A DNA stretch of 64,000 bases from Limnomonas spitsbergensis (taxonomy: Eukaryota > Chlorophyta > Chlorophyceae > Chlamydomonadales), in NCBI GenBank assembly GCA_037349105.1, contig JAYJMM010000124.1, positions 6,494,001-6,558,000 on the forward strand, read 5' to 3'. Both the position numbers and the translations under genes were made by a program. The notes under the pieces were generated by a model that was given only the letters and a program-made list of their open reading frames with translations, was not told the origin of the DNA and did not search any database. This document shows positions 48,801 through 58,155 of this stretch, in pieces (the first letter of the stretch is position 1; every line of letters begins with the position of its first letter).

Positions 48801-51800
48801 GTTATCGGCACATGCTTCCCTGGGGAACCGTCTCTGCAGGCAGGAAAGACCAATGCCAAGCCAGGCGTCCTCCTCGCTATCAGGCCTTTCACCTTTGTGC
48901 TTCGCCGTCGAGCCGCGCACTGGCTTGGCCACAGAGCTCCAGTTGGCAAGGCTGGTTGCGTGGAAATAGCGGCCGTTGACATAGAAGTAGCCATACAAGT
49001 CCAGCCCGATGCCGCAGCCCTCCTCGCCCAGGCTCTTGCTGACGTCCATACCAGAGGGCGCGAGGCCGACCAGGAAGTTGGCAGGGGGGGAGGACGCACT
49101 CTGCTCAAAGCGAACAATCCACGTGTGCACCTTCAGGGAGACAGGGGGCGAGGGGGGGCCACCTTGAGGGTAAAAGAATGTGGACATGGGCACACAATTC
49201 CACAGCTAGGAGCAGCGAAACCATTCAGTGACTCCAGACCGCTCTGTGACTCCAAACCACTCAGCGGCTCCAAACCTGTCCCTTCATGGGCTCCTGTACC
49301 TGTATGTAGCAAAATGAGAGCTGGTAATACCCCCCCTAGCCCCCCCCTTGATTCCAGTCCCTGCACACAGCCTGACATTCGCCATCTCATCGAACATCTC
49401 AGCCTAGTTAGTGGTGCAGGCATTCTCTGCCATATGCCGCTCGAGAGGGGGGCCCCACACTCACCTCGGTCCGGCTGTACTCGCGCATGCCCACAACCGT
49501 TGCCTGCCCTGTTGCCTCATCGGCCCCACCCGGCGGCGGCACGCCCCTCAGGCTCGCGCACTGGCTGTCCTGCGACAGCAGCGCCGATCTGCACGACTTG
49601 GCCGGGTTCCAGCGCAAGCTCTGCGCCAGGTCGATGAACATGGTGCTGCTGTGCAGCGTGATAGAGTCCATGACGTTGTCCAGGGACACGTACGCCCACA
49701 CCTCGTCTACAGCAGCGGAAAAGCTCGCGTCAGAGAGCGTTGCGACGCGCAAAACAACTGCTGGACAGAGGGCTAGATCATTCATGAGGTGCATTTAGTT
49801 GCTCAGGGTTTGAAACCCTGACATGCCATCCAAATGCACTTGAGCGGACCTAGCAGACCCTCCCCTGCACCCTGCACCACCCACCTGGCAGACCCTCCCC
49901 TGCACCCTGCACCACCCCGTTCTTGAGGAAGGCGACGCTGTGCTGCTCCATGTCCAGCTGCACCGTCACCAGGTCCCCCTCAGCATAGGGCTCGGCACAA
50001 CGCGTCACGAGCTTGCCAGCAACACGGATGGTCCTGCAGGTAACAACAGGGCAGTGGGCACGGCTTAACAGGAGAGATCAGGGTTGGGGGGAGCACAACA
50101 GGGCAGGGGGTAAAACGTAACATAGGAGGTCAGGGTGGGGATCGCAACAGGGCACGGGCACGGCTTTACACAGGAGGTCAAGGGGGGGGGGGGGGGGCAC
50201 AATGAGATGTCACGCAGCAGCAGGACCATGCACAAACAAGCAGCAGAGCTGATGGGGTAAAAATGCCTTTGAATGCAACTTCCAGGAGCAGCGGAATAAT
50301 ACAATGAATCACAACTTCAACATCACTGGAAATGCTGTTTGGAGCATCCCCCCCCCCACACGCACCCATTGCTGAGGTAGTACGTCCGGTGCTTCATCTC
50401 CTGCGGGTCGGCATTCAGGTCGTGACCGCCAACAGAGACGCCAATGAACAGGTTGGAGTCCTCCACGTGGTTCACGTACACGTTCCAGGAGTGCTGCCCG
50501 GAGGCCAGGCAGAGCGTGCCCAGCACAGTCGCGTAGTCCCCGCCCTCGTTGGCCATCTTGGTCACAATGAGGCCGTCGATGACGTTCAGGTCCTTTCCGG
50601 AGCGGGCCTCGTCCCACCTGAGAATACGCAATGCAGCAGGCAGGGGACCAAGAGGGGTGAGGAGCTCTGTCTGGAAATACAACAGCCAAAATAGCCAGAA
50701 ACACAACCAAAGCCACCACAACAAAACTTAAAAGCCACAAATACAACAGCCAGATAAGCCAGAAACATAACTAAAACCACCAACAACACAAAACCAAAAC
50801 AGCCAATATACAACAGATGCTAGGCAAGAGCAGCAGCGTTTTTTTAATCTCGCATGCTTGAGGTAGTGGAAAGATCGTAGGGTAAGCCATGAATCAGATT
50901 GCACCAGACACGCATGCAGCACACGGGGTGGACATGTCCCCGCATTTCGCCCCTCCCCTACACCTGTGCCACATGTGCATCACCATGGGCGAGCAGCCCC
51001 GCATTGGTGCATAAATGCAAATACTGGCCTTTCCTTCCACCAGGTACCTTCATCCACCATACAAAACATTTGAGGGAACAATCATCAGTCATCACCGGTG
51101 CGTCTGCATCCCATGCCCACCTCAGCTCTCCCCTGTATTCCCCGGTGTTGAGGACGGTGGGCCGGTTCTGAATCGTGACCTTGCTCTCCTCACTCGCCAG
51201 CGTGATGGCGGCAACCAGCGGGAACGTGACGCCGGTGAAAGCCTCTCCCAGCGGCTGTCCATTGCGGGAGAAGCGGATCATGCCCTGGGTCACACAGGCA
51301 TGCAGCAGAGGGTTGGTGGGACGCAGGGGCCAGACTCAAGCTATGCACTAGGGGAGAGGAGACACTGACAAGATGAAAAAATAAGCAGGGATAGGAAGAG
51401 CATGCCGGCCAGGGTAGGCACGGGCACCTGCGTGAATGGCAAGAAGTCGAAGTCCTATCGTTATAATCCCTCCCAGGATGCCCGCTAGCCAGGACCAGGG
51501 CCCCACCAGAAGACCGAATTAATACAGCAGACCGCTCACGCTACACTACGCTCCCAGCACAGCATATCACAGTGTGCATCAGCTACAACTCAGCTACATT
51601 ACGGCCTACAAACGAGGGGACCAAGAGCAGCAAACCCAGCGGCTTGGGCCACAAGCAGTAGGTCGGTCAAGGTTTGGTCCTTATGGCCCAGTGGTGGCCG
51701 CTTGGCAGCCCCACCAAGGTGGCCAGGCACACACTTCAGCATACCAACACATTGCAGTACCTTGCTCCCACCACATTGCGGTACCTTGCGCACACCACAT

Positions 51801-54800
51801 TGCGGTACCTTGCGCACACTTAAAGCATATACAAGCACTGGCTCCCAACACATTGCAGTACCTTGCTCCCACCACATTGCGGTACCTTGCGCACACCACA
51901 TTGCGGTACTTTGCGCACACTTAAAGCATATACAAGCACTGGCTCCCAACATATTACAGTACCTTGCGGACATCCATGGAGACGGTCAGCACGTCCCCGT
52001 TCTTGAACGGCCCCGTGTACTCCTCCTCCTTGCCCTCGAAGCGCTTGTCCCCGTCGCTGTGCAGCGCCCAGCCTGCGCCCGCGTCGCCGACAGTCAGCCC
52101 CGGACTGGCATCAGGAGGCGCCACGCCCACCCACACGCCATCCGGGCCCACAGAGTCCAGGATGACGTGGAACTCATGGTGGCCTGTGCATGGGAGGGCA
52201 TCTGGTAGGAACAATTGTGCAGCTGCTGGTCTGTTGTAAGACACCCGTATTGTTTATATTTAAAAAAAAGGATATACCGGTAATACAGGCTTGAGCAGGA
52301 GCCGTTTTTGTTCAAGTCAAATTAACGTGTTAGATGTACAGAACAGTTTATCTAGCGGCTCCAGACCGACACATTCCGCCAGCAGTCCTCCCCCCGTCTG
52401 ACCTGTCCCCATGTACAGGATGGTGCCCCTGACTGTGGAGGGCGCACTGCTGCTCGACTTGCTGGCAGTCAGGCAGTTGGAGCTGAGCTCCACATCGGGC
52501 GCGTGGTTCATGGTGTCCCACTCCATATCTGCCAGCTGTGTCGGGTCGCGACTCATGAGCAGGGAGTAGCTGCCCAGAAGGTTGACCTGATCGGCTTCAC
52601 TGTCACAGGACACAAAGGGGTACAGCCTGCGGACAGGACCATGGGTTCAGCCACTAAATTTAAAAGGCCAGCTACTTCATTCTAAAGCGCAGCTGCTTTA
52701 GGCTAGGCCACATGGGCATACGACATGCTCTACACTGAGCAGGGTTCATGACTCAAAACAGGATCTGGCTACACAGCTTCACACAAAGAGGACGTTCATC
52801 AATCATGTAAGCTCAGTAGCAGCTGCGTGTTCCTCCGGTCCCCACGGAGAATGTGGCACCCTACACCTTTCACATCCACCACACCAGCCCCAGTCACGTG
52901 CTCCCCTACGATCTCCCGACATCCAACTCGCCTGCCCCGGATGCCCTTCGCTCGTCCCTGCTCCACCCCGTTCCGAAAGAAGACGATCTCGCCCTGATCC
53001 GCATCCAGGACCACCCCAACAATGTCGCCCTTGGTGAAGTTGGCAGCGTTGGTGGCCACACGGCGGCCTCCCACGCGGATGACACCATTGCTCAGGTAGT
53101 AGGTCCTGCGGGGGAACATACAGAGGCTTGCATTTCAACATGCAGCTTAACTTGTGGCAGGTGGCCGCGGTGGCTCTGCTTGCGTCTCAGCGATGACACC
53201 ATTCCACATAGGTGGGTGGCTGCCAAAAGGTAAGCGTCACGGCAGATCAGCAGCAGCTCCATGCATTCGGCAGCACGGTCACTATCCGATGGACCAGCGT
53301 GTGATAACACCATGGCCTCACATCAGCCTCGCCTGCCCAAACCATTCCTGCTCCTGCCTAGCTGGCGCTGACACCAAACAGGGCATGGGAAAGCCTCCTG
53401 CCAACACTGCGCTGATCTACTGATTTGCAGGTCCCCCGGGTTCCATAACCCTCCTCCATGCAGTGGCTTATCCCATGCCTCTTATCCTGCCCTTGCCTTC
53501 ACCTGTCGCGGAGGTCTTGTGGGTCCTGATCCAAAGGCATGCACCCGCGGCACACGCCGATGAAGATGGAGTCCGGCTCTGACAGGTTCACCACCTTGAT
53601 CAGCCACAGGTGAACCCCGGAGATGAAACCTGCCATCCAAAGCAGCACCACATGAATCATGATATAATTGCTTATTGAGTCCAGAAAGACAAAGCCAAAC
53701 CAGTAATCCACGTTTCACAACCCAGCTTATCACCGGGGAAAAATTGTGATCTGACATATCATCGGCATCAAGAGCATCACCGACCACTATTCGTTGCCAG
53801 ATTCTAATGATTCCGGAAGAGACCTCCTTTAAGCGCAGTCCCCCATTCATGCAACAACCCACCCTCGGATGCGAGCACCGTTGAGTAGTCTCCATACATC
53901 TCCGCCACCTTGGCCACCGTGAGCCCTGTGAGTTTGAGGTCCCCACTGCACTTTTCCGCATTCCAACCCAGGTCCAGCTGCTGCAGTTTGGTGAGGTTAA
54001 CCAGGCCCGCCTGGCAGGAGAGGGCGGGCGCCTGCAACCGCAAACAGGCCGGGAAGAAACACACCATGGGCACAGGCTCCACATAGATGAGGGCGGGGAA
54101 GAAACACATCATGAGCACGGGCATAGCATAAGGACAGCAGGGAAGAAACACGTTATCAGCGCGGTGCAAGTACACAAATAAGGACGGGGAAGAAACTTGT
54201 GCAGCACGGGATCCAACAAAAACAGGGAATGGGCCTCAAGACTCATACTGATGTTCCATGGTCAGCAAGAGGGGCAAACTTCAAGATCGGAATATGTCAC
54301 AAGAGCATGCCCAGGCGCACAGCTTGGGCTCTATCACCCCTCCCAGATGTCTACCGCACCAATGTCCCAGTAAGCGTGTCAGCTTCAATTCAGCTACATC
54401 ATGGCCTAAATCCGAGGGAGCTGGAGCAGCAAGCCCTGCTGCCGAGCAAGGGCCCTTAGGCCTCTTGAGGGTTTGGTCGCCATCAGCTTAGTGGTGACTA
54501 CCTGGCAGCCCCCCAAATGGTCTAGCGCGCAGTGAATAAACGCTGTGCCTAACCTGTACAAACGCTAGGCATGGCGAGATAGGTCTCACCTGTACAAACG
54601 CTAGGCAGGGAGAGATGGGCCCCGTCACTCCAGTTAAAGGCAATCCAATGGCGTGGCCATTGCGAAAGAAGCGCACGCACCCAGCCCCCAGATCCAGGTC
54701 CACGGTGACATGGCAGTGTGCCGTGGGAGATTCGGCATAGTGCGTGTGGCCAGGCAGGCAGCAGACTGCAGAAGGTGGAGGGGGCTGAGGGCTGCTACCA

Positions 54801-57050
54801 GCCACAGGTGTCACGCCTGGGGCACCTGAGCAGCAACAGCAGTCTCAGTTTCAACATTTATTATTTTGTTTGTTTGTTTGCAAAAGATGGACAGGGGCTG
54901 AGGGCTGCTACCAGCCACAGGTGTTGCGCCTGGGGCACCTGAGCAGCAACAGCAGTCTCAGTGTTTTCTGTTACGTTGTTTGCGACAGACGGATGGGGCT
55001 GGGGGCTGCTACCACCCACAGCTGTAGCACCCAAGGCACTTGGACAGAAACAGCACCCTCAGCTTCTATGTTTTTTGTGTCGGGATACGGATGGGGCTGG
55101 GGGCTGCTACCACCCACAGCTATGGTACCTGAGGCCCCTGAGGAGCAACAGCGGCCTTAGTGTCGATGTTTATTTTTTGTCTGTGGAAGACATGTGGGAG
55201 AGAAGAATTGGGAAATGCTACCACCCACAGCAGTGGCACTTGAGGCCCCTGAGGAGCAACAGCAGCGTTGACATCCACTGCTGGAGTCAGTAGGCTGTTT
55301 GAGCTGATACGGTTTGAAAACAAAACTTTTTATTTGAGCGAAAATCTTTAAGCATGAATCTGATATTCAAAATCCTTCCTTCGACAAATGTTAATAAGTA
55401 TTTCAAGCATCGGTGGTCTACACCTCTGCTACCCCAGGCAGAATGGAGCTCAGTGAGCACCTGGCACAGGGGCAACTTACCCGGCAAAAGAATCCACGCC
55501 CCCCACTTCTCAGGTGCTGCCGCTGCAGATGAGGCCCTGGCTGAAGCCTGCTCCGAATCCCCCGCCCAGCTGGCCACTGAGCTCGCGTGCTGCAGCTGGT
55601 TAGCATCAGCCGAGGCTCCAGCTGGGCTCGAGGGCATTGCTGTGATTACAGGTGCCAAGCTAGGGATGGATCGGGAAAGACCGCTGCTACCCACAATGGC
55701 GCCGCTTGCAGCCGCCACTCCAAGCCCCAGGCTCCCGCCTCTGACACCTGCCCCAAGCTCGCTCACACTCGCACGAGTGACACCGACAAACATGTAGGTT
55801 GGGGCTGCATTGTAGTTATCCAGCTGCACTGTCCAACGGTTCTTCCCAGAAGCAAACGTTACCGACCCCAGCAGCTCTGTCAAGAGACCCGTCTGATCTG
55901 CACTGGATGAGCTGGTGGATGCTGCAGCAGCAGAAGCAGCCAGCGGCGGTGTTGCGTACCGCACGCACGTGTCTAGCTCAGCAAAGCTGGTTTCACCAGG
56001 GCTGAGGCTGCTGGCAGGCGTGCCTGACACTTTCCAAGTGAACAGCGGGCTGGGTGTGACAGCACGGTGCAGCGAGACCGTCATACCCGGCTGCAGCGTC
56101 ACGAATGGGTACAGCTGATGCGAGGTGAGGGCGCTGCAGGGCATTGCCTGCTGAAGCACCACATTGCCGTTATGCTTCAGCGTCGCAATGATGACGGCCT
56201 GGCGGGGATCCTCCTGAGGGGTCAGGTCTATCGTGAAAATGTCCAAGGCAGCCAGCAGGCGAGGTTTCGCCAGCGTGCAGATCATGTGCATGGGCTTGCG
56301 GCTGATACTATCAACCGGTACCATTGCGCCTGCCACAGCGCAGCTGCCCGACAGCGAGGCGTCATGCTGAACAGCCTGCCCTCGACCGGCGGCAACGCCT
56401 GGATCTGCGCCGCATGGTGTGGGGATTGGTAAGCCCGGGAAACGATGGGGGCTGGCAATGGCAGCAGCGGCCGTCCCCGCATGTGGCTGCTGGCCGCTGA
56501 TTCCCTGTGTGCCATGCAACGTCAAACACGAGGGCTTCGTAGACGTAAGCCCCCACGTGACCGCAGTGGGTCCGGCTGCATTGCACTCATCTAGCCGGAA
56601 TTCGAGGGTCACACCACCACAGTAGGCCACGAACTTCATGGCTTCCATCTCCAGAACAGCCAGGCCCTCCCTCGTACTGCTGCTGAGCTGCTGCGGCTGC
56701 TGGTTCACTTTTTGACACTCGATTTGGAGCTGCTGTGAGGACAGCGTTCGGGACCAGCCTGGGATGAGCGTGGTGGTCTTGTACGTGCCTTGGGCGCGCG
56801 TCTGTACGGGGATCACATTTGAAGCCATAGGCTGTTGTTGAATCGCTGCTGCTGAGCTGTTGGACTGAGCGCTGGACCGAGTCGCAGAGGCAGTAGCTCC
56901 CTGAACGAAGGTTTGAAAGCGAAGTTAATTTAAGCCCCTGTCCGAGGCAAATGCTGACCAAAGGTGACCCTGACATACCGGAATTGGCTGCGTCAACCCG
57001 GGTAGGGAGGAAGCAGTAGATGTCGACTGAATTGACGCGGCCGCTCCATG
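36751..57050 (-). CDS. Giant SPRY x5 - PCMT-like - pseudokinase - HECT E3 ubiquitin ligase
   Basis: At least 2,614 aa. Exons, high to low: 57050-56979, 56900-55481, 54765-54590, 54031-53863, 53629-53503, 53105-52932, 52626-52403, 52183-51963, 51284-51121, 50617-50366, 50033-49885, 49706-49465, 49130-48893, 48337-48165, 47945-47779, 47587-47116, 46375-46263, 45654-45427, 44940-44662, 44346-44185, 43676-43553, 43020-42856, 42431-42243, 41943-41880, 41485-41277, 40860-40733, 40343-40025, 39818-39652, 39471-39294, 38847-38612, 38203-37747, 37502-37447, 37316-37106, 36870-36751 (TAG). Phases agree at every junction, so domains on either side are one chain. The N-terminal exon(s) are unresolved; an ATG at 57322 is a candidate but does not splice in phase. 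The HECT domain transfers ubiquitin from E2 to substrate through a thioester; SPRY modules likely choose substrates. PCMT and pseudokinase parts are described separately. Confidence 0.85.
38848..38965 (-). repeat. Duplicated 3' splice site region in a HECT-domain intron
   Basis: Two ~62-bp units on the minus strand each read CTTGATCGCCCGCC, CCTGCCTGCCCCC, then a TTCCTTCTCTC run; the second ends at the true acceptor (CTCTCAG|GGCC) at 38847. The other copy sits immediately upstream. Confidence 0.8.
41070..41220 (+). repeat. SINE-like family 1, copy 2
   Basis: Lies in an intron of the pseudokinase region. It runs from GAGCTGCAGTTCAGC through CTGGCCTGGTGCAGCAAGC and GTTTGGTCCCCACCGACCCA to GGCCAACTGGCGACTGCCCA. 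Confidence 0.7.
41640..41879 (-). repeat. Repeated donor-like blocks after the exon ending at 41880
   Basis: On the minus strand the exon ends CACAG|GTAGGAGTGGGGATGCAG, followed by repeated blocks of GTGGGGATTCAGATTAGGG and CACAGGTGGGGAATTGGGAT type interspersed with GGGTTCAGGGTTCAC words. Confidence 0.6.
43398..43552 (-). repeat. Tandem copies of exon end plus donor after the exon ending at 43553
   Basis: The exon ends GTGATGAAG|GTGGGGTGCAG. Two further ~66-bp units follow in the intron, starting GTGACGAAGGTGGGGGGCAG and GTGATCAAGGTGGGTGGCAG, each with CTGAGGGTTTGGGAACCTGA between. Confidence 0.85.
44185..45426 (-). other. Linker exons between PCMT-like and pseudokinase domains
   Basis: Exons 44940-44662 and 44346-44185 encode a short helix (EMEQRVRAAMQRISELEGIV) and then a Ser/Pro/Arg-rich stretch with many SP and TP sites (SPMRRSPLPGNTYSPNPGSP), likely disordered and phosphorylated. 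The next exon (43676-43553) has FHDIIDSMSVQMFGSDQIAA, helical and without a recognised family. Confidence 0.6.
45835..45975 (+). repeat. SINE-like family 1, copy 3
   Basis: Runs from TGCTCAAGCTTCAATGCAGC through GGTCTGGTGCAGCAGGCCC to the CCAGCCGGTGGCCTCCCTGC end; lies within an intron of the giant ligase gene. Confidence 0.65.
46376..46680 (-). repeat. ~72-bp tandem array next to an acceptor in the PCMT region
   Basis: Four diverged units containing (+ strand) GACTTCTAGGG, GGGCGGGCAGG and GGATGCTGGTGCTTTGGCAG lie directly upstream of the acceptor of the exon starting at 46375. Confidence 0.8.
46960..47115 (-). repeat. Tandem copies of exon end after the exon ending at 47116
   Basis: The exon ends CAGCCTGGGCAAT|GTAAGC. 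The next ~150 bp of intron contain GGCCTGGGCATTGGAAGGG, AGCCTGGGCAATGGAAGGG, GGCCTGGGGCATGGAAGGG and GGCCTGGGCATTGTGAGGG: at least four diverged copies of the exon end and donor position. Confidence 0.85.
49849..49884 (-). repeat. Duplicated exon end plus donor after the exon ending at 49885
   Basis: The last ~31 bp of the exon (ending GGGGAGGGTCTGCCAG|GTGGG) are followed in the intron by a second copy ending GGGGAGGGTCTGCTAG|GTCCG, with a 35-bp repeat distance. Confidence 0.85.
50050..50200 (+). repeat. ~50-bp tandem repeat in a SPRY-region intron
   Basis: Three units beginning CAACAGGGCAGTGGG / CAACAGGGCAGGGGG / CAACAGGGCACGGGC and containing an AGGAGGTCAGGG word, followed by a 16-bp G run at about 50182. 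Confidence 0.8.
50650..50825 (+). repeat. ~70-bp A/C-rich tandem repeat upstream of a SPRY exon
   Basis: Two to three diverged units with AATACAACAGCCAAAATAGC / AATACAACAGCCAGATAAGC and AAACACAACCAAAGCCACCA; in minus sense it forms a long T/G-rich tract before the exon starting at 50617. Confidence 0.75.
51575..51732 (+). repeat. SINE-like family 1, copy 4 (reference orientation)
   Basis: TGCATCAGCTACAACTCAGC, TACATTACGGCCTACAAACG, CAGCGGCTTGGGCCACAAGC, GGTTTGGTCCTTATGGCCCA and GGTGGCCGCTTGGCAGCCCC: the most complete copy. No tRNA-like boxes were recognised, so the founder RNA is unknown. Confidence 0.75.
51740..51962 (-). repeat. Array of splice-donor-like units after the exon ending at 51963
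   Basis: The exon ends CGCAAG|GTACTGTAATATG. On the minus strand the intron then holds at least five near-copies: GCGCAAGGTACCGCAATGTG or GAGCAAGGTACTGCAATGTG, arranged in a ~100-bp higher-order repeat that also contains TGCTTGTATATGCTTTAAGT. Every unit keeps AAG|GTAC. Confidence 0.9.
53990..54190 (-). repeat. ~50-bp tandem repeat spanning an acceptor tract
   Basis: Four units of GTGTTTCTTCCCNGCC type (minus strand) precede the acceptor of the exon starting at 54031; each carries a pyrimidine run like that of the true acceptor. Confidence 0.7.
54376..54518 (+). repeat. SINE-like family 1, copy 5
   Basis: GTCAGCTTCAATTCAGCTAC, ATCATGGCCTAAATCCGAGG, GCAAGCCCTGCTGCCGAGCA, GGGTTTGGTCGCCATCAGC and CTACCTGGCAGCCCCCC. 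Confidence 0.75.
54540..54589 (-). repeat. Duplicated exon end plus donor after the exon ending at 54590
   Basis: The exon ends CTAGCGTTTGTACAG|GTGAGA and the block recurs about 45 bp downstream in the intron as CTAGCGTTTGTACAG|GTTAGG, giving two usable-looking donors. Confidence 0.87.
54770..55290 (-). repeat. ~110-bp tandem array upstream of a SPRY exon
   Basis: Five diverged units (+ strand words GGGCTGAGGGCTGCTACCAG, CCACAGGTGT, GGGGCACCTGAGCAGCAACA) fill the intron between the large SPRY exon and the exon starting at 54765. The unit nearest the exon merges into the acceptor region. Confidence 0.88.
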
Positions 57051-58155
57051 CTGGAAGGTAGAAGAGGCTGGGCCAGCATTATGTGTCGGGTCCCCCCAAG
57101 CTGCATGGCTCACCCGTGTCAGTGCAAAATGCAGAGAATGATGTGACAAAGCTATGCCTACTTGCCTGATGTGCCAGGTGGTGGCGACGGTCCCTCGTCA
57201 AAATGACCCCTCCTGGACAAAGTTGCAGAAGGCCCTTGCCCCATTCTCTGGGCACCTGTCAGCAAATTTATCGGCGACAGCGAGGGATCAAAGTTCTGAT
57301 CACGAAACCCCTTTACAGTCATATAAGATGAAGCTCAATGATGCAGGAAGAAAGCATGCAAGGGCCACAGCGCAAGTATATTTGCTTGTGTCGCTTCTGC
57401 CAGTACTCACTTTCCTACTGGGAATTAAGGCCTTCAAGCTATCCTTTCCATTCCACAGCTCAAACGTGGTATTCTTCGGTCAAATGAAACCTCAAGAAGA
57501 AGAGACTATTAGACGGACAGGTAGTACAGGGGTGCACACAGTTTTTACCAGAACGGAATTTGCAATTGAAATATAATTATTATAATGAAGCACGGAGATG
57601 TTTTCGTCCGCTACTTCAGCAGAAGAGTTCACACGTCAATCAACTTTCACACTCGCAACTTTTATGCCCGGTAGTTTGAGCGCGGCCGACTGATCCCTGG
57701 GTGTCAAATTTGCGAGGTCATGTTTTTATTCAAGAATAGTTCCAGGCACGCGAAATCACGTCATGTGTGTTGCCATGCCGACAGTCCCGGAGTTGTCTTG
57801 TCACCACGAAAACGCAGGCTTGCTGAGCAGCAAAGGTGGAGCCCATGGAAGTGTAGCAGTCACTATGAATGCAAGAAATACAACATTGTCTCATCTGCTG
57901 AGGAAGCATTGCTGACAACACATCTTACATCTGCTGCTGCATGCGCGTCATGCAAGACGGTGGAGGGAGCAGCATGAAAAGGATAAATCCCAAGAGGCTG
58001 AGAAAGTCAAGCGATTACCTCCCAGCTCTATCAACAAGGGATCTGGGACAGTATCGTTGGAGTCCGCAACTGGCCACAACCCCAGCCGAAAACCTGGAGA
58101 AGGCATCTCAGGAGCAGCTTCATCTCCCCGTTCCAGTGATAGCTCAGACGAGGGA
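57051..58155. promoter_or_regulatory. Divergent intergenic region between HECT ligase and AlkB genes
   Basis: It separates the 5' end of the minus-strand ligase gene from the plus-strand AlkB-like gene and presumably holds both promoters plus the unplaced first ligase exon(s). A minus-strand ORF from an ATG at 57322 (MTVKGFRDQNFDPSLSPINL start) may be that first exon, but I could not join it in phase. Another ATG at 57974 (+) could be an earlier AlkB start if a 35-bp intron existed, which is unlikely. Confidence 0.45.

Larger units (their letters stand above)
48165..56900 (-). other. Five SPRY modules of the giant ligase
   Basis: Each SPRY domain is recognised by its order of motifs: a WNVYV/HLWLI strand, FIGV, a YYLSNG or LHSDG strand, then GDxVxVxLD and FFRNG/SRNG. 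In chain order: (1) NRWTVQLDNYN, FVGVTRASV, VTVDLDLGAGCVRFFRNGHA; (2) HLWLIKVVNL, FIGVCRG, TYYLSNGVIRVGGR, VVLDADQGEIVFFRNG; (3) HEFHVILDSV, GVWVGVAP, WALHSDGDKRF, VSMDVRKGMIRFSRNGQPLG; (4) HSWNVYVNHV, FIGVSVGGHD, TYYLSNGTIRVAGK, VQLDMEQHSVAFLKNG; (5) HTWIVRFEQ, FLVGLAPSG, GIGLDLYGYFYVNGR, LTLDLKEGTLRF. The large first exon also holds a Gln/Ala-rich N-terminal stretch. SPRY domains are protein-binding modules, here presumably for ligase substrates. Confidence 0.83.

Noticed and set aside
48738..49637. 299-aa plus-strand ORF
   Set aside because: Antisense to SPRY exons whose minus-strand phases agree with their neighbours.
57182..57322. Definite first exon of the ligase gene from ATG 57322
   Set aside because: The peptide is plausible, but the only good donor (GCAA|GTAGGC) is out of phase with the exon at 57050, so it is only mentioned as a candidate.
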